Made by a program: the position numbers and the translations under genes. Positions 44,574-52,242 of a stretch of 64,000 bases of DNA are shown here, piece by piece (the stretch's first letter is position 1; each line of letters starts with the position of its first letter). The stretch is from an uncultured Kiloniellaceae bacterium (GTDB lineage Bacteria; Pseudomonadota; Alphaproteobacteria; Kiloniellales; Kiloniellaceae). The stretch is taken from NCBI GenBank assembly GCA_947493695.1, contig CANLSF010000003.1:496001-560000 (forward strand). The letters run 5' to 3'. The notes below the pieces were generated by a model that saw only the letters and a program-made list of their open reading frames with translations, searched no databases and was not told where the DNA came from.

Positions 44574-45986
44574 ATGGCATCTTTCGATACGCTCGGCCTG
44601 AGCGCCGATCTCCTGCGCGTGGTTGAAGCCCAGGGCTTCACTGCACCGACTGCAATCCAGGCTAAATCTATCCCCATGCTGCTTGAGGGCCGCGACCTTA
44701 AAGGTGTCGCGCAGACCGGCGGCGGCAAGACGGCCGCATTTGTTCTGCCGCTTCTGCACAAGCTTGCCGAAGAAAAGCAGGCGACCAAGCCCGGTATGGC
44801 AAATGCCCTGATCCTGGCGCCGACCCGTGAGCTCGCCAACCAGATCGGCGAATGCATCCGTCAATTCAGCAAAGGTCAGCGCCTGTTCCACACAGTTCTC
44901 TTCGGCGGTTCGCCTTTCTTCCCGCAGATGAAGGCCCTGCAGCGCGGCGTTCACATCGTTGTGGCCACGCCAGGTCGGATGATGGATCACATCCGCCGCG
45001 GCAATCTGAAGCTCGACGACGTTCAGACCTTCATCCTGGATGAAGCCGACCGGATGCTCGACATGGGCTTCATCGACGAGGTGAAACAGGTTGCCGCCAG
45101 CCTGCCGAAAGAGCATCAGACCGTCATGTTCTCAGCGACCATGAACAGCGGTATCCGCGCCCTGGCCGACAAACTTCTGAACGATCCGGTTCAGGTTGAA
45201 GCCGCCAAGGAAAGCACCGTTGCCGCAACCATCGATCATCGCGTGCTTTGTGTCGATTACCGCAACAAGAAGGACCTGCTGCTTCATCTTCTGAAAAACG
45301 AAGAACTCAAGCGCGTTCTTATCTTCACCCGCACCAAGGCCATGGCCGACAAGCTCTCCGACGAACTGCGGGACTGCGGTCGCCGGGTTGACGCCATTCA
45401 TGGTGATCGGGAACAGCGAATCCGTCAGAAGGTCCTGCAGAAGTTCCGTAAGGGCTTCATCGACGTGCTGGTTGCCACCGACGTTGCCGCCCGTGGCATT
45501 GACGTGCCTGACATCACGCATGTGATCAACTACGACATGCCGCTCGAAGCCGAAAGCTACGTCCACCGCATCGGCCGGACCGGTCGTGCCGGTGTCAAGG
45601 GTACCGCCCTGTCGCTCTGCGAGACCAAGGAAGGTAACCTGCTGCGCAATGTCGAGCGCGCGATCCGCCAACCGGTTCCGATCGAGAAGGATCATCCCTT
45701 CCACGCTGAACTCTCCGGTAGCCGCAATGCCGGTCCGAAGCGCAACGGCAAGAAATTCGGCAAGCCCTTCGCCGGCAAAGGCCGCAAGCCTTTCCAGAAG
45801 GACGGCTTCAAACCCGCCAGTGCTGACGGCGCGCCTCGCAAGGGCGGTAAAAAGCCTTTCGCAAAGACTGCGGGCAAATACCGCGGCGACGGCGCTCAGA
45901 AGCAGGAGCACGCCAACGACGGTCAGAACTTCCGCAAGTTCAAAGAAGGCGGCTACAAGGGCTCCAAGCGCAGACGCGCAGCTTAA
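44574..45986 (+). CDS. DEAD-box ATP-dependent RNA helicase (RhlE-like)
   Basis: This 470-residue helicase has all core motifs in order: Q motif GFTAPTAIQAKSIP (21-34), Walker A AQTGGGKT (46-53), PTRELANQ, TPGR, LDEADRMLDMGF, SAT, then in the second domain IFTRTKAMADKL, VATDVAARGIDVPD and HRIGRTGRAG. The last 85 residues are a basic, Gly/Lys/Arg-rich tail (KRNGKKFGKPFAGKGRKPF and similar), as in RhlE proteins that act in ribosome assembly and RNA decay. The ATG follows AAGGACAAAGACG. A strong terminator lies 29 bases downstream. Confidence 0.93.
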   Translation: MASFDTLGLSADLLRVVEAQGFTAPTAIQAKSIPMLLEGRDLKGVAQTGGGKTAAFVLPLLHKLAEEKQATKPGMANALILAPTRELANQIGECIRQFSKGQRLFHTVLFGGSPFFPQMKALQRGVHIVVATPGRMMDHIRRGNLKLDDVQTFILDEADRMLDMGFIDEVKQVAASLPKEHQTVMFSATMNSGIRALADKLLNDPVQVEAAKESTVAATIDHRVLCVDYRNKKDLLLHLLKNEELKRVLIFTRTKAMADKLSDELRDCGRRVDAIHGDREQRIRQKVLQKFRKGFIDVLVATDVAARGIDVPDITHVINYDMPLEAESYVHRIGRTGRAGVKGTALSLCETKEGNLLRNVERAIRQPVPIEKDHPFHAELSGSRNAGPKRNGKKFGKPFAGKGRKPFQKDGFKPASADGAPRKGGKKPFAKTAGKYRGDGAQKQEHANDGQNFRKFKEGGYKGSKRRRAA

Positions 45987-46014
45987 GGCCTCGTTCCAAA
46001 AAAATCGGCTCTTT

Positions 46015-46060
46015 ACGGCCCTGACGCGGAGAGCATCTGCGTCAGGGCCGTCGTGTTTTA
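46015..46060 (+). terminator. Intrinsic terminator after helicase gene
   Basis: ACGGCCCTGACGC (46015-46027) pairs with GCGTCAGGGCCGT (46039-46051), an 11-base loop, followed by CGTGTTTTA. On the other strand it lies just beyond the stop of the convergent methyltransferase gene. Confidence 0.88.
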
Positions 46061-46063
46061 GGC

Positions 46064-46735
46064 CTACGCTGTCTGCGGCGATCCAGCTTCAGTGAAATCA
46101 GCAGCCAATTCCGCTTCGCCGGTAAAGTGCGCGCCGAGGTGCCAGAGATGCAGCGGAAAATGTTCATGCTGCAGATTTCGAACCTTAAATCCCGCCGCCT
46201 CGATTAACTGCTTGGGACAGCGATTGAGATTGCAGCCACCTGCGAGTTGTCCCCACAGGCCGTTGAAGCGATTCTGTATCCGACTGCAAAAGGGTCGGAT
46301 TGAACGCCCGTGCTCGCAGAACAGCAGGCGCCCGTTCGATTTCAAGACGCGCTTTATCTCCTTCAACGCGCAGACCGGTGAGGGAATGGTGCAGAAAGCA
46401 TAAGTGACGACGACCGTATCAATACTGCCGCTCTCCAGCGGCAGGCACTCGCCCCGAGCAGGCAACAAATCAACTTTAAGCTCCTGCCCCGCCAGCTTAC
46501 GCCGCGCAAGCGACAACATGGTCTCGTCGGGGTCGATAGCAGCCAGACGTTCGACACGCGCCGCATCGTAGTAGGGAAGATTCAAACCCGAGCCGAATCC
46601 GATCTCGGCAACGGCACCAGACGCTTGCGGTACAATCCGCTGTCTCATTTTGGAAAAAGCACCAAGCGAGCACCCTGCATGCACGATATAGGGCGAGACC
46701 ATTCGGTCGTACGCCGTTGCGCAGGAAAAACACAT
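46064..46735 (-). CDS. Class I SAM-dependent methyltransferase (METTL7/UbiE-like)
   Basis: This 223-residue enzyme has the Rossmann methyltransferase motifs AEIGFGSGLNLPYYD (motif I, about 43-57), AAIDPDETMLSLARRK (motif II), ARGECLPLESGSIDTVVVTYAFCTIPSPVCALKEIKRVLKSNGRLLFCEHG. This pattern fits small thiol- or lipid-directed methyltransferases of the METTL7/phospholipid type; the substrate is unknown. The start ATG 46735 has GGAG nine bases upstream. A later ATG 46702 (MVSPYIVHAG) matches homologues slightly better. It is convergent with the helicase gene. Confidence 0.87.
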   Translation of the reverse strand: MCFSCATAYDRMVSPYIVHAGCSLGAFSKMRQRIVPQASGAVAEIGFGSGLNLPYYDAARVERLAAIDPDETMLSLARRKLAGQELKVDLLPARGECLPLESGSIDTVVVTYAFCTIPSPVCALKEIKRVLKSNGRLLFCEHGRSIRPFCSRIQNRFNGLWGQLAGGCNLNRCPKQLIEAAGFKVRNLQHEHFPLHLWHLGAHFTGEAELAADFTEAGSPQTA

Positions 46736-46947
46736 CTCTATGACTCCACTTCTGATCCGCTTAGACTGTGTCAGCGGGTGTTACGTTCCTTTGAGGAGAT
46801 GCATTCGAAGGCCAATCCGAGGCAGCGTTTGCAAAACAGAATGCCTCCGGATAGGTCAAAGACTGCCGATGAACGCGACTTGCGCTAAGCTCTCCTGACG
46901 TGGGAATAAACCTTTGCTGTCCCCTGACCGTCCTCTGAGGAGCAACA

Positions 46948-48549
46948 TTGAAAATTGAGCTGCAAGTCCTTGGATTTCCGCAACTCTTTCTGGAGGCGCG
47001 AAAAATCGATCTCGCCCTGCGGAAGGGGGTCGCACTGCTGGTTTACATGGCGGAGACAAGCACCCCGGTCAGCCGCGATGTTCTAGGCACCCTTCTCTGG
47101 CCCGATGCCGATCAAATCAGCGCCCGGGCCCGACTGCGCCGAACCCTTTATAAGGTCCGCTCAGCATTCGGTGCGGATATCATCGAAGCGGATCGGGAAA
47201 GTCTCAGATTTTCCGCCTCCGTTACGATCAGCCTTGATGCCCGCAGCTTCGAAGCGGCTTGTAACAGCAACGACTTCGGAGACGCTGTTCGGCTCTATCG
47301 TGACGACTATCTCTCAGGGTTTGCGTTGGATGACTCGGTGGAATTCGATGACTGGGCATTCTATCGGCGCGAAGCCCTGCGCAGCCGGCTGATCAATGCG
47401 CTGGAGCGGCTTGTGGAGCAGAAGCTTGACCAAGGTAACTGCCGAGACGCCGTTACCGCAGCAACACGTCTTGTCGGCCTCGACCCGCTCAGCGAATCTG
47501 CGCAGCGACACCTGATCAAGGCACAGCTTCTCTCCGGCGACCGCGCGGCGGCAGAACGGCAATATGCGAGCTGTGCGAGTCTCTTACGCGATGAACTTGA
47601 TGTCGAACCTGCGCCGGAAACCACTCAGCTTCTGAGCGACACACCAGTGCCTCCAGCCGCCGCCGGATCACACTTCCAGACATCTCGGACCTGTTACGCC
47701 AAAAGCGGCGATTTGCATATCGCCTATCAAACAATCGGCAGAGGTTCATTGGATATCCTGTTGGTGCCGGGATTTGTCTCCCACGTGGAGCGGGTCTGGG
47801 AGGATTCGCGTTGCCGGAAATTTCTGACCGCGCTCTCAGGGATCGGGCGCCTTATCCTCTTTGACCGCCGGGGGGTCGGCCTCTCGGACCGGGTTGGCGC
47901 GATCCCAAGCGTCGAAGCCACGGCCGAGGACCTCCTGTCGGTCATGAATGCGGCGGGAAGCAAACGGGCGCTCCTGATCGGCGCGTCGGAAGGCGGCCCC
48001 GGATGTATTCAGTTCGCGGTCAATCACCCGGATCGTCTGGCCGGACTTGTCCTTTATGGCTCGCTCGCGAAGGGAAGTCGCGAAAAAGGCTACCCCTTTG
48101 CCATGAGCCGACGGCAGTATGATGCCTGGCTTGAACGGCTCATTCGCGAATGGGGTGGTCCGGCGGAACTCGCGTTCTTTGCGCCGAGCTTTGTCGGCGA
48201 CCGGCAGGCTGAAAACTGGTGGGCGAGCCTCTTGCGCAGCGCCTCCAGCCCCGGCGCGATCAAAGGCGTGCTCGAAGCCTTGCGCGATATCGACGTCCGC
48301 GGGATTTTACCGGATATCGCAACACCGACCCTGGTCATCCATCGTCGCGGCGACCGTGCCGTGCGCAGCGAAGCAGGCCGCTATCTCGCACAAGGCATAC
48401 CCGGCGCACGCTTTGTGGAACTCGACGGCAACGACCACTGGTTCTGGGCAGGAGATCAGGAACAACTGCTCAATGAAATTCGGGACTTTGCAAGCGGGTT
48501 GGTAAAAAACCCGTCAGAAACCGGGACAATCAGAAGGCACGAGAAGTGA
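46948..48549 (+). CDS. SARP/BTAD-type regulator fused to an alpha/beta hydrolase
   Basis: This 533-residue protein joins two unrelated modules. Residues 1-100 are a winged-helix resembling the AfsR/SARP DNA-binding domain (LRKGVALLVYMAETSTPVSRDVLGTLLWPD, then RARLRRTLYKVRSAFG), 100-230 a bacterial transcriptional activation domain of TPR-like helices, and 245-525 an alpha/beta hydrolase with Ser347 in GASEGG and a C-terminal GNDHWFW supplying the His. The hydrolase may sense a ligand or remain active. The TTG start at 46948 follows GAGGAG. It overlaps the following GST gene by one base (TGATG). Similar hydrolase-sensor fusions occur with adenylate cyclases. Confidence 0.87.
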   Translation: MKIELQVLGFPQLFLEARKIDLALRKGVALLVYMAETSTPVSRDVLGTLLWPDADQISARARLRRTLYKVRSAFGADIIEADRESLRFSASVTISLDARSFEAACNSNDFGDAVRLYRDDYLSGFALDDSVEFDDWAFYRREALRSRLINALERLVEQKLDQGNCRDAVTAATRLVGLDPLSESAQRHLIKAQLLSGDRAAAERQYASCASLLRDELDVEPAPETTQLLSDTPVPPAAAGSHFQTSRTCYAKSGDLHIAYQTIGRGSLDILLVPGFVSHVERVWEDSRCRKFLTALSGIGRLILFDRRGVGLSDRVGAIPSVEATAEDLLSVMNAAGSKRALLIGASEGGPGCIQFAVNHPDRLAGLVLYGSLAKGSREKGYPFAMSRRQYDAWLERLIREWGGPAELAFFAPSFVGDRQAENWWASLLRSASSPGAIKGVLEALRDIDVRGILPDIATPTLVIHRRGDRAVRSEAGRYLAQGIPGARFVELDGNDHWFWAGDQEQLLNEIRDFASGLVKNPSETGTIRRHEK

Positions 48550-49301
48550 TGACGCAGACAAGACCGAAACTCATCTCCTTCGCGATCTCGCACTATTGCG
48601 AGAAAGCCCGCTGGGCGCTCGACTGGTACGGCATCGACTACACGGAGGAATTCTGGCCGATCGGACCACACATGAAAATGAGCCGCCAACTCGGTGTACC
48701 GAACAGCACGGTTCCGATCCTCATGCTTGGCAGCGAAGTGCTGCAGGGCAGTCAGGAGATCCTCGACTGGGCGTATCTGAACAGGACTGACTCGGCAAAA
48801 AGCCTCGAAGACAAGCAGCACAATGCGGAAATCCGTGAGATCGAGGACCGGGCGGATGATATGATAGGCGTCGAAGTCAGACGCCTGCTTTACGCCCAGA
48901 CACTCACCCGGCATCCGGACATTATCCTCGAGCTCCTCTACGGTAATCTGGATAAGGAGGTAAAATCTGTGGGTCACAAGCTTTGGCCCAGAATTCAGAG
49001 CGCTATGATACAAACCCTGGACGCCGCACCTGATGTCGTTCCTGACTCTCGTGCGAAGCTTGATGCTCAGCTCGACTGGCTTGATCGCAGGCTCGAAGGC
49101 GGCAGGCGCTATCTGGTGGGCGATCACCTGACGCGTGCGGATCTCGCTGTTGCGAGCCTTCTGGCCCCCTTTGCCCAGCTCTCGCGGGAGCGTATGTATC
49201 AAGCGGTCAAGGTACCGGCTGAGATAGAGGAAGAATTCGCCCGCATCGAGGAGCGCCCCTGCATGCAGTGGGTCGCGGAAACCTATCGGAACTTTCGATA
49301 A
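48549..49301 (+). CDS. Glutathione S-transferase family protein
   Basis: This is a 250-residue protein with an N-terminal thioredoxin-like domain (KLISFAISHYCEKARWALDWYGIDYTEEFWPIGPHMKMSRQLGVPNSTVPILMLGSEVLQGSQEILDWA, residues 8-75; a Cys in SHYCEKARW and the cis-Pro in STVPIL) and a C-terminal helical domain with GDHLTRADLAVASLLAPFA. The Cys at the active position points to an omega/beta-like class that can reduce disulfides or glutathionyl adducts. Its ATG overlaps the regulator's stop codon, so the two proteins are made together. The substrate is unknown. Confidence 0.88.
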   Translation: MTQTRPKLISFAISHYCEKARWALDWYGIDYTEEFWPIGPHMKMSRQLGVPNSTVPILMLGSEVLQGSQEILDWAYLNRTDSAKSLEDKQHNAEIREIEDRADDMIGVEVRRLLYAQTLTRHPDIILELLYGNLDKEVKSVGHKLWPRIQSAMIQTLDAAPDVVPDSRAKLDAQLDWLDRRLEGGRRYLVGDHLTRADLAVASLLAPFAQLSRERMYQAVKVPAEIEEEFARIEERPCMQWVAETYRNFR

Positions 49302-49304
49302 GCG

Positions 49305-50636
49305 TCAGTTGGGAAGTGGTGCGCGTTCGTAAACCCGTTGTCCCGCCACATAGGTCGCCTCGATTGCCCGGTCGTCGGCCAGGACCATCTGAATGAACAG
49401 CGCTTCGGTGAGATCCTTGGCGTGCTCCATGCGTTGGGTGATCATAGGCGTGGACTTCAGGTCGATCACCGTGAGGTCGGCTTCGAAACCGGGAGCGAGA
49501 TTTCCGATCTTGTCATCCAGGTATAAGGACTTCGCGCCGCCGAGGGTCGCCAGATAGTAGGCCTGTATCGGATGCAGGCTGAAAGACTGCAGCTGCGCGA
49601 TTTCATAAGCGGCCCGCAAGGTCGCGAAGATGGAAAGACTGGTTCCGCCACCGATATCTGTGGCCAAGCCAACCCTCAGAGGCTTCTCTCGCTGCTGCGA
49701 AGCCTTGAGATCGAAGAGGCCGCTGCCGATGAAGAGGTTTGACGTTGGGCAGTGCGCCACTGCGCTACCGGACTCAGCGATCACCGCCTTCTCCCGCTCC
49801 GACAGATAAATGCCGTGCCCCAGAATGCTGCGTGGCCCAAGCAGGCCGTATTTCTCGTAGACTCCGAGATAGTCGCTGCAGTCCGGAAAGAGCTCGGCGA
49901 CCCACGCCAGTTCCTGCCGGTTCTCCGACACATGGGTCTGCATATAGACGCCCTCAGTGTCCTGCCAGAGCGCACCTGCGGCCTCGAGTTGGGCTGCAGT
50001 ACTGGTGGGTGCGAAACGCGGTGTCAGGCCGTAGAGCGCCCTGCCCTTGCCGTGCCATCGCTCAATCAAGGCTTTTGAGTCGTCGTACGCAGACTGGGCT
50101 GTGTCGGTGAGGAAGTCCGGGGCATTCCGGTCCATCATCACCTTGCCGGCGATCACCCGCAAATTCCTTGGCGCACAGGCCTCGAAGAAAGCATCGACCG
50201 ATTCCGGATGAACGGTGCAGTAGACTGCGGAAGTTGTGATGCCGTTGCGCAGGCTTTCGTCGAGAAAAAGCTGCGCGACCTTTAAAGCATAATCCCGGTC
50301 ATGAAATTTGCCTTCCGCCGGAAAGGTATATTCGTTCAGCCACTCGATCAGCTGCGCCCCATAGGAGGCGATCACCTCCATCTGCGGATAATGCACATGC
50401 GTATCGACAAAGCCCGCCATGATCAGTCTGCCGGGATAGTGATGGACTTCCACATCTGCCCCCAAACCCGCCATGAGATCGTCTGCCGGACCGACCGCCT
50501 GGATGACACCATCCTCAATGCTTACGAGACCATCTGACCAGAAGCGGTGCGCACTTTCCGTTCCCGTCAGAAAAGGATCGGCCGTGAACTGAAGCACCTG
50601 CCCCCTGATTGCGCATTTCGCGTGCTTCTCCAGCAT
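49305..50636 (-). CDS. guaD: Guanine deaminase
   Basis: This 443-residue amidohydrolase matches guanine deaminase, which converts guanine to xanthine and ammonia. Zinc-site motifs are GFVDTHVHYPQ, THVSENRQE, GHGIYLSE and TDIGGGTS, and the specific purine-pocket sequence LTPRFAPTSTAAQLEAAG is present, as are SSCN-like HCPTSNLFIGSG residues. I use ATG 50636; an in-frame TTG lies six bases upstream. It is convergent with the GST gene (3-base gap) and divergent from the nickel superoxide dismutase locus, with which it shares the upstream region. Confidence 0.94.
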   Translation of the reverse strand: MLEKHAKCAIRGQVLQFTADPFLTGTESAHRFWSDGLVSIEDGVIQAVGPADDLMAGLGADVEVHHYPGRLIMAGFVDTHVHYPQMEVIASYGAQLIEWLNEYTFPAEGKFHDRDYALKVAQLFLDESLRNGITTSAVYCTVHPESVDAFFEACAPRNLRVIAGKVMMDRNAPDFLTDTAQSAYDDSKALIERWHGKGRALYGLTPRFAPTSTAAQLEAAGALWQDTEGVYMQTHVSENRQELAWVAELFPDCSDYLGVYEKYGLLGPRSILGHGIYLSEREKAVIAESGSAVAHCPTSNLFIGSGLFDLKASQQREKPLRVGLATDIGGGTSLSIFATLRAAYEIAQLQSFSLHPIQAYYLATLGGAKSLYLDDKIGNLAPGFEADLTVIDLKSTPMITQRMEHAKDLTEALFIQMVLADDRAIEATYVAGQRVYERAPLPN

Positions 50637-50778
50637 AACCAACCTTTATTCCCCGGCGTCTTGCGACGCCCGATCGCACTCAAATCATGAATGCCGAGTT
50701 CATGCCGAATCCGCTGACGCTTCAAGCGCTTTGTTGACAATACCTCCAACGCAATTCAATTCATCGCCTCGACTCTAA

Positions 50779-50797
50779 TTGCAATTAATTCTCATTC
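50779..50797. promoter_or_regulatory. Fur-type iron box upstream of the nickel superoxide dismutase locus
   Basis: TTGCAATTAATTCTCATTC (50779-50797), with AT-rich flanks, resembles the alphaproteobacterial Fur motif (TGCAAAT-ATTCTCATT type). It lies 49 bases before the TPR gene and about 140 bases from the divergent guaD start. Iron-repressed nickel superoxide dismutase would make sense when iron for FeSOD is scarce. Confidence 0.5.
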
Positions 50798-50845
50798 TTA
50801 TTATAACAATCGAAGATACACTTATGAACGTGGGCCTCTAAGACC

Positions 50846-51355
50846 ATGGCTGAGAAACTCGATAGCAATGTGGCCGACTCACACAAAGTCGCAGACGGCG
50901 ATGAGTTCCGCTGGAAACAACTGACACAGCAGGGCAATCAGGCCTTTAACGACGGCGAGCACGAGCTGGCATCGGATGTCTACGCCAAAGCCCTCGCGGA
51001 GGCCTTGAGGCTCCTTGATCGTGCTTTACAGGGGTTGGATATCGAAGCGGTACCGATCCTGGTGATCTCATACCACAACGCAGCGGAAAACTGGCAAGCG
51101 CTCGGGCAAGCCGACAAGACTGTCCAGCATTACAGGGCGGCCTATGATCGCATCCTCGACATCGCTGAATCGGAAAGCGCGCCGCTGCCAGCTCGCGCGG
51201 CTTGTGTACGAAATCTCTCCCATGCCATGAGCCCGCTGATCTCAACGCTTACCGAAACCGGCGGATCGGAACAGACAATCGCACAATTGGTAACACGGGC
51301 GCGTCGCGCTGCCCTGGACCTCCCCGATCCTTCGCCGGAGCAGACCCGGCATTGA
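50846..51355 (+). CDS. TPR-like helical protein upstream of sodN (DUF2753-like)
   Basis: This 169-residue soluble protein is mostly helical. WKQLTQQGNQAFNDGEHELASDVYAKALAEALRLL (about 24-58) and YHNAAENWQALGQADKTVQHYRAAYDRILDIAE (about 76-108) look like two tetratricopeptide units, and the family is probably DUF2753. It is the first gene of an apparent operon with sodN (24 bases downstream) and sodX. Related proteins near iron-regulated genes are known, but no role is established. It could be an assembly or nickel-delivery helper for the superoxide dismutase, which is inference. The start ATG 50846 has no strong ribosome-binding site. Confidence 0.72.
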   Translation: MAEKLDSNVADSHKVADGDEFRWKQLTQQGNQAFNDGEHELASDVYAKALAEALRLLDRALQGLDIEAVPILVISYHNAAENWQALGQADKTVQHYRAAYDRILDIAESESAPLPARAACVRNLSHAMSPLISTLTETGGSEQTIAQLVTRARRAALDLPDPSPEQTRH

Positions 51356-51379
51356 CCACTCTTAAACCTGAGGTGAAAA

Positions 51380-51880
51380 ATGATTCATAACCTGTTGAAA
51401 AATATAAACGAAAAAACGGCGTTTCGCGAAGCTTCGGCGCACTGCGACATCCCCTGCAAAATCTATGACCCGGCCACCACAATCATTGCAGCGCTAACCG
51501 TCGTGCGTATGGACGATATCATCGCAGAGTGGAAAGAGAACCGGCCCGAAGACGACGCCGAGTACATCGCGACCCTCAGCCGCGCGGTCGCGCAAAAGGA
51601 AGAGCACGCGGAACAGGTGAAGCACGATGTTCGGGTGATCTGGGGCGATTACATCAAAGCGCCTCAGCTGGAAGCACACCCGGGACTCCACGAACTTGTG
51701 CATTCGATTATGCTTCAGGGCAGCGCCTGCAAGCAGAAGTCCAATCGTGAGGACGCCGTGAAGCTGGTCGAGCTGGTCAATCAGTTTGCCGAGATTTTCT
51801 GGCAGACCAAGAATGTCAAAACCAAACGAGCTGTCTGCCCCTACCCGCCCGCGCTCGAAGTTGTTTACACAGACCTCTAG
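51380..51880 (+). CDS. sodN: Nickel superoxide dismutase precursor
   Basis: SodN dismutates superoxide with a nickel centre held by the N-terminal hook of the mature enzyme. The precursor is 166 residues: a 20-residue leader (MIHNLLKNINEKTAFREASA) followed by HCDIPCKIYDP, where the amine and imidazole of His21, Cys22 and Cys26 bind nickel; the usual hook is HCDLPCGVYDP. The rest is a four-helix bundle with DDIIAEWKENRPEDDAEYIATLSRAVAQKEEHAEQVKHDVRVIWGDY. The leader must be removed before nickel can bind, and the protease gene sodX follows nine bases downstream. Upstream is a TPR protein gene and a Fur-like box. Confidence 0.95.
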   Translation: MIHNLLKNINEKTAFREASAHCDIPCKIYDPATTIIAALTVVRMDDIIAEWKENRPEDDAEYIATLSRAVAQKEEHAEQVKHDVRVIWGDYIKAPQLEAHPGLHELVHSIMLQGSACKQKSNREDAVKLVELVNQFAEIFWQTKNVKTKRAVCPYPPALEVVYTDL

Positions 51881-51889
51881 GGCGTTGCG

Positions 51890-52219
51890 ATGATACTGGA
51901 GGTTTTGCGCATCTCAGGCGTCAGTATGGCGCCGACGCTTTCGGATGGCGACTTTATCCTTGCCCTTTCCGATGACGTCTGTGCGCGACCTCCAGCCATC
52001 GGCTCCGTCGTTGTTCTGAGGCATGCCGAACTGGGTGTTCTGGTCAAACGAGTCCTCAAAACCGAAGAGTCCGGCAAGATCGCCGTCGGCGGAGACAACC
52101 CCATGAGCAGCAGCAGCGAGAGTCTCGGAACCTTCGCAAGCGACCAGATCATTGGACGAGCGTTTCTGCGAATTCCAAAAAATGGTTTTCCCCGCTTGAT
52201 CGGCAGCAAGGCGGCGTAA
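51890..52219 (+). CDS. sodX: Nickel superoxide dismutase maturation protease
   Basis: This 109-residue protein is a short S26 (signal-peptidase-like) serine protease of the SodX family. RISGVSMAPTLSDGDF holds the catalytic Ser12 and LGVLVKRVLK the Lys53; GGDNP near residues 67-71 is the conserved end of the fold. It has no membrane anchor, in keeping with cytoplasmic removal of the SodN leader. It begins nine bases after sodN, without its own promoter visible. The stop lies 23 bases from the end of the convergent ABC-F gene. The assignment is firm because of the family motif and linkage. Confidence 0.93.
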   Translation: MILEVLRISGVSMAPTLSDGDFILALSDDVCARPPAIGSVVVLRHAELGVLVKRVLKTEESGKIAVGGDNPMSSSSESLGTFASDQIIGRAFLRIPKNGFPRLIGSKAA

Positions 52220-52242
52220 CGGCGGACCTCTAAGCGTTAAGT

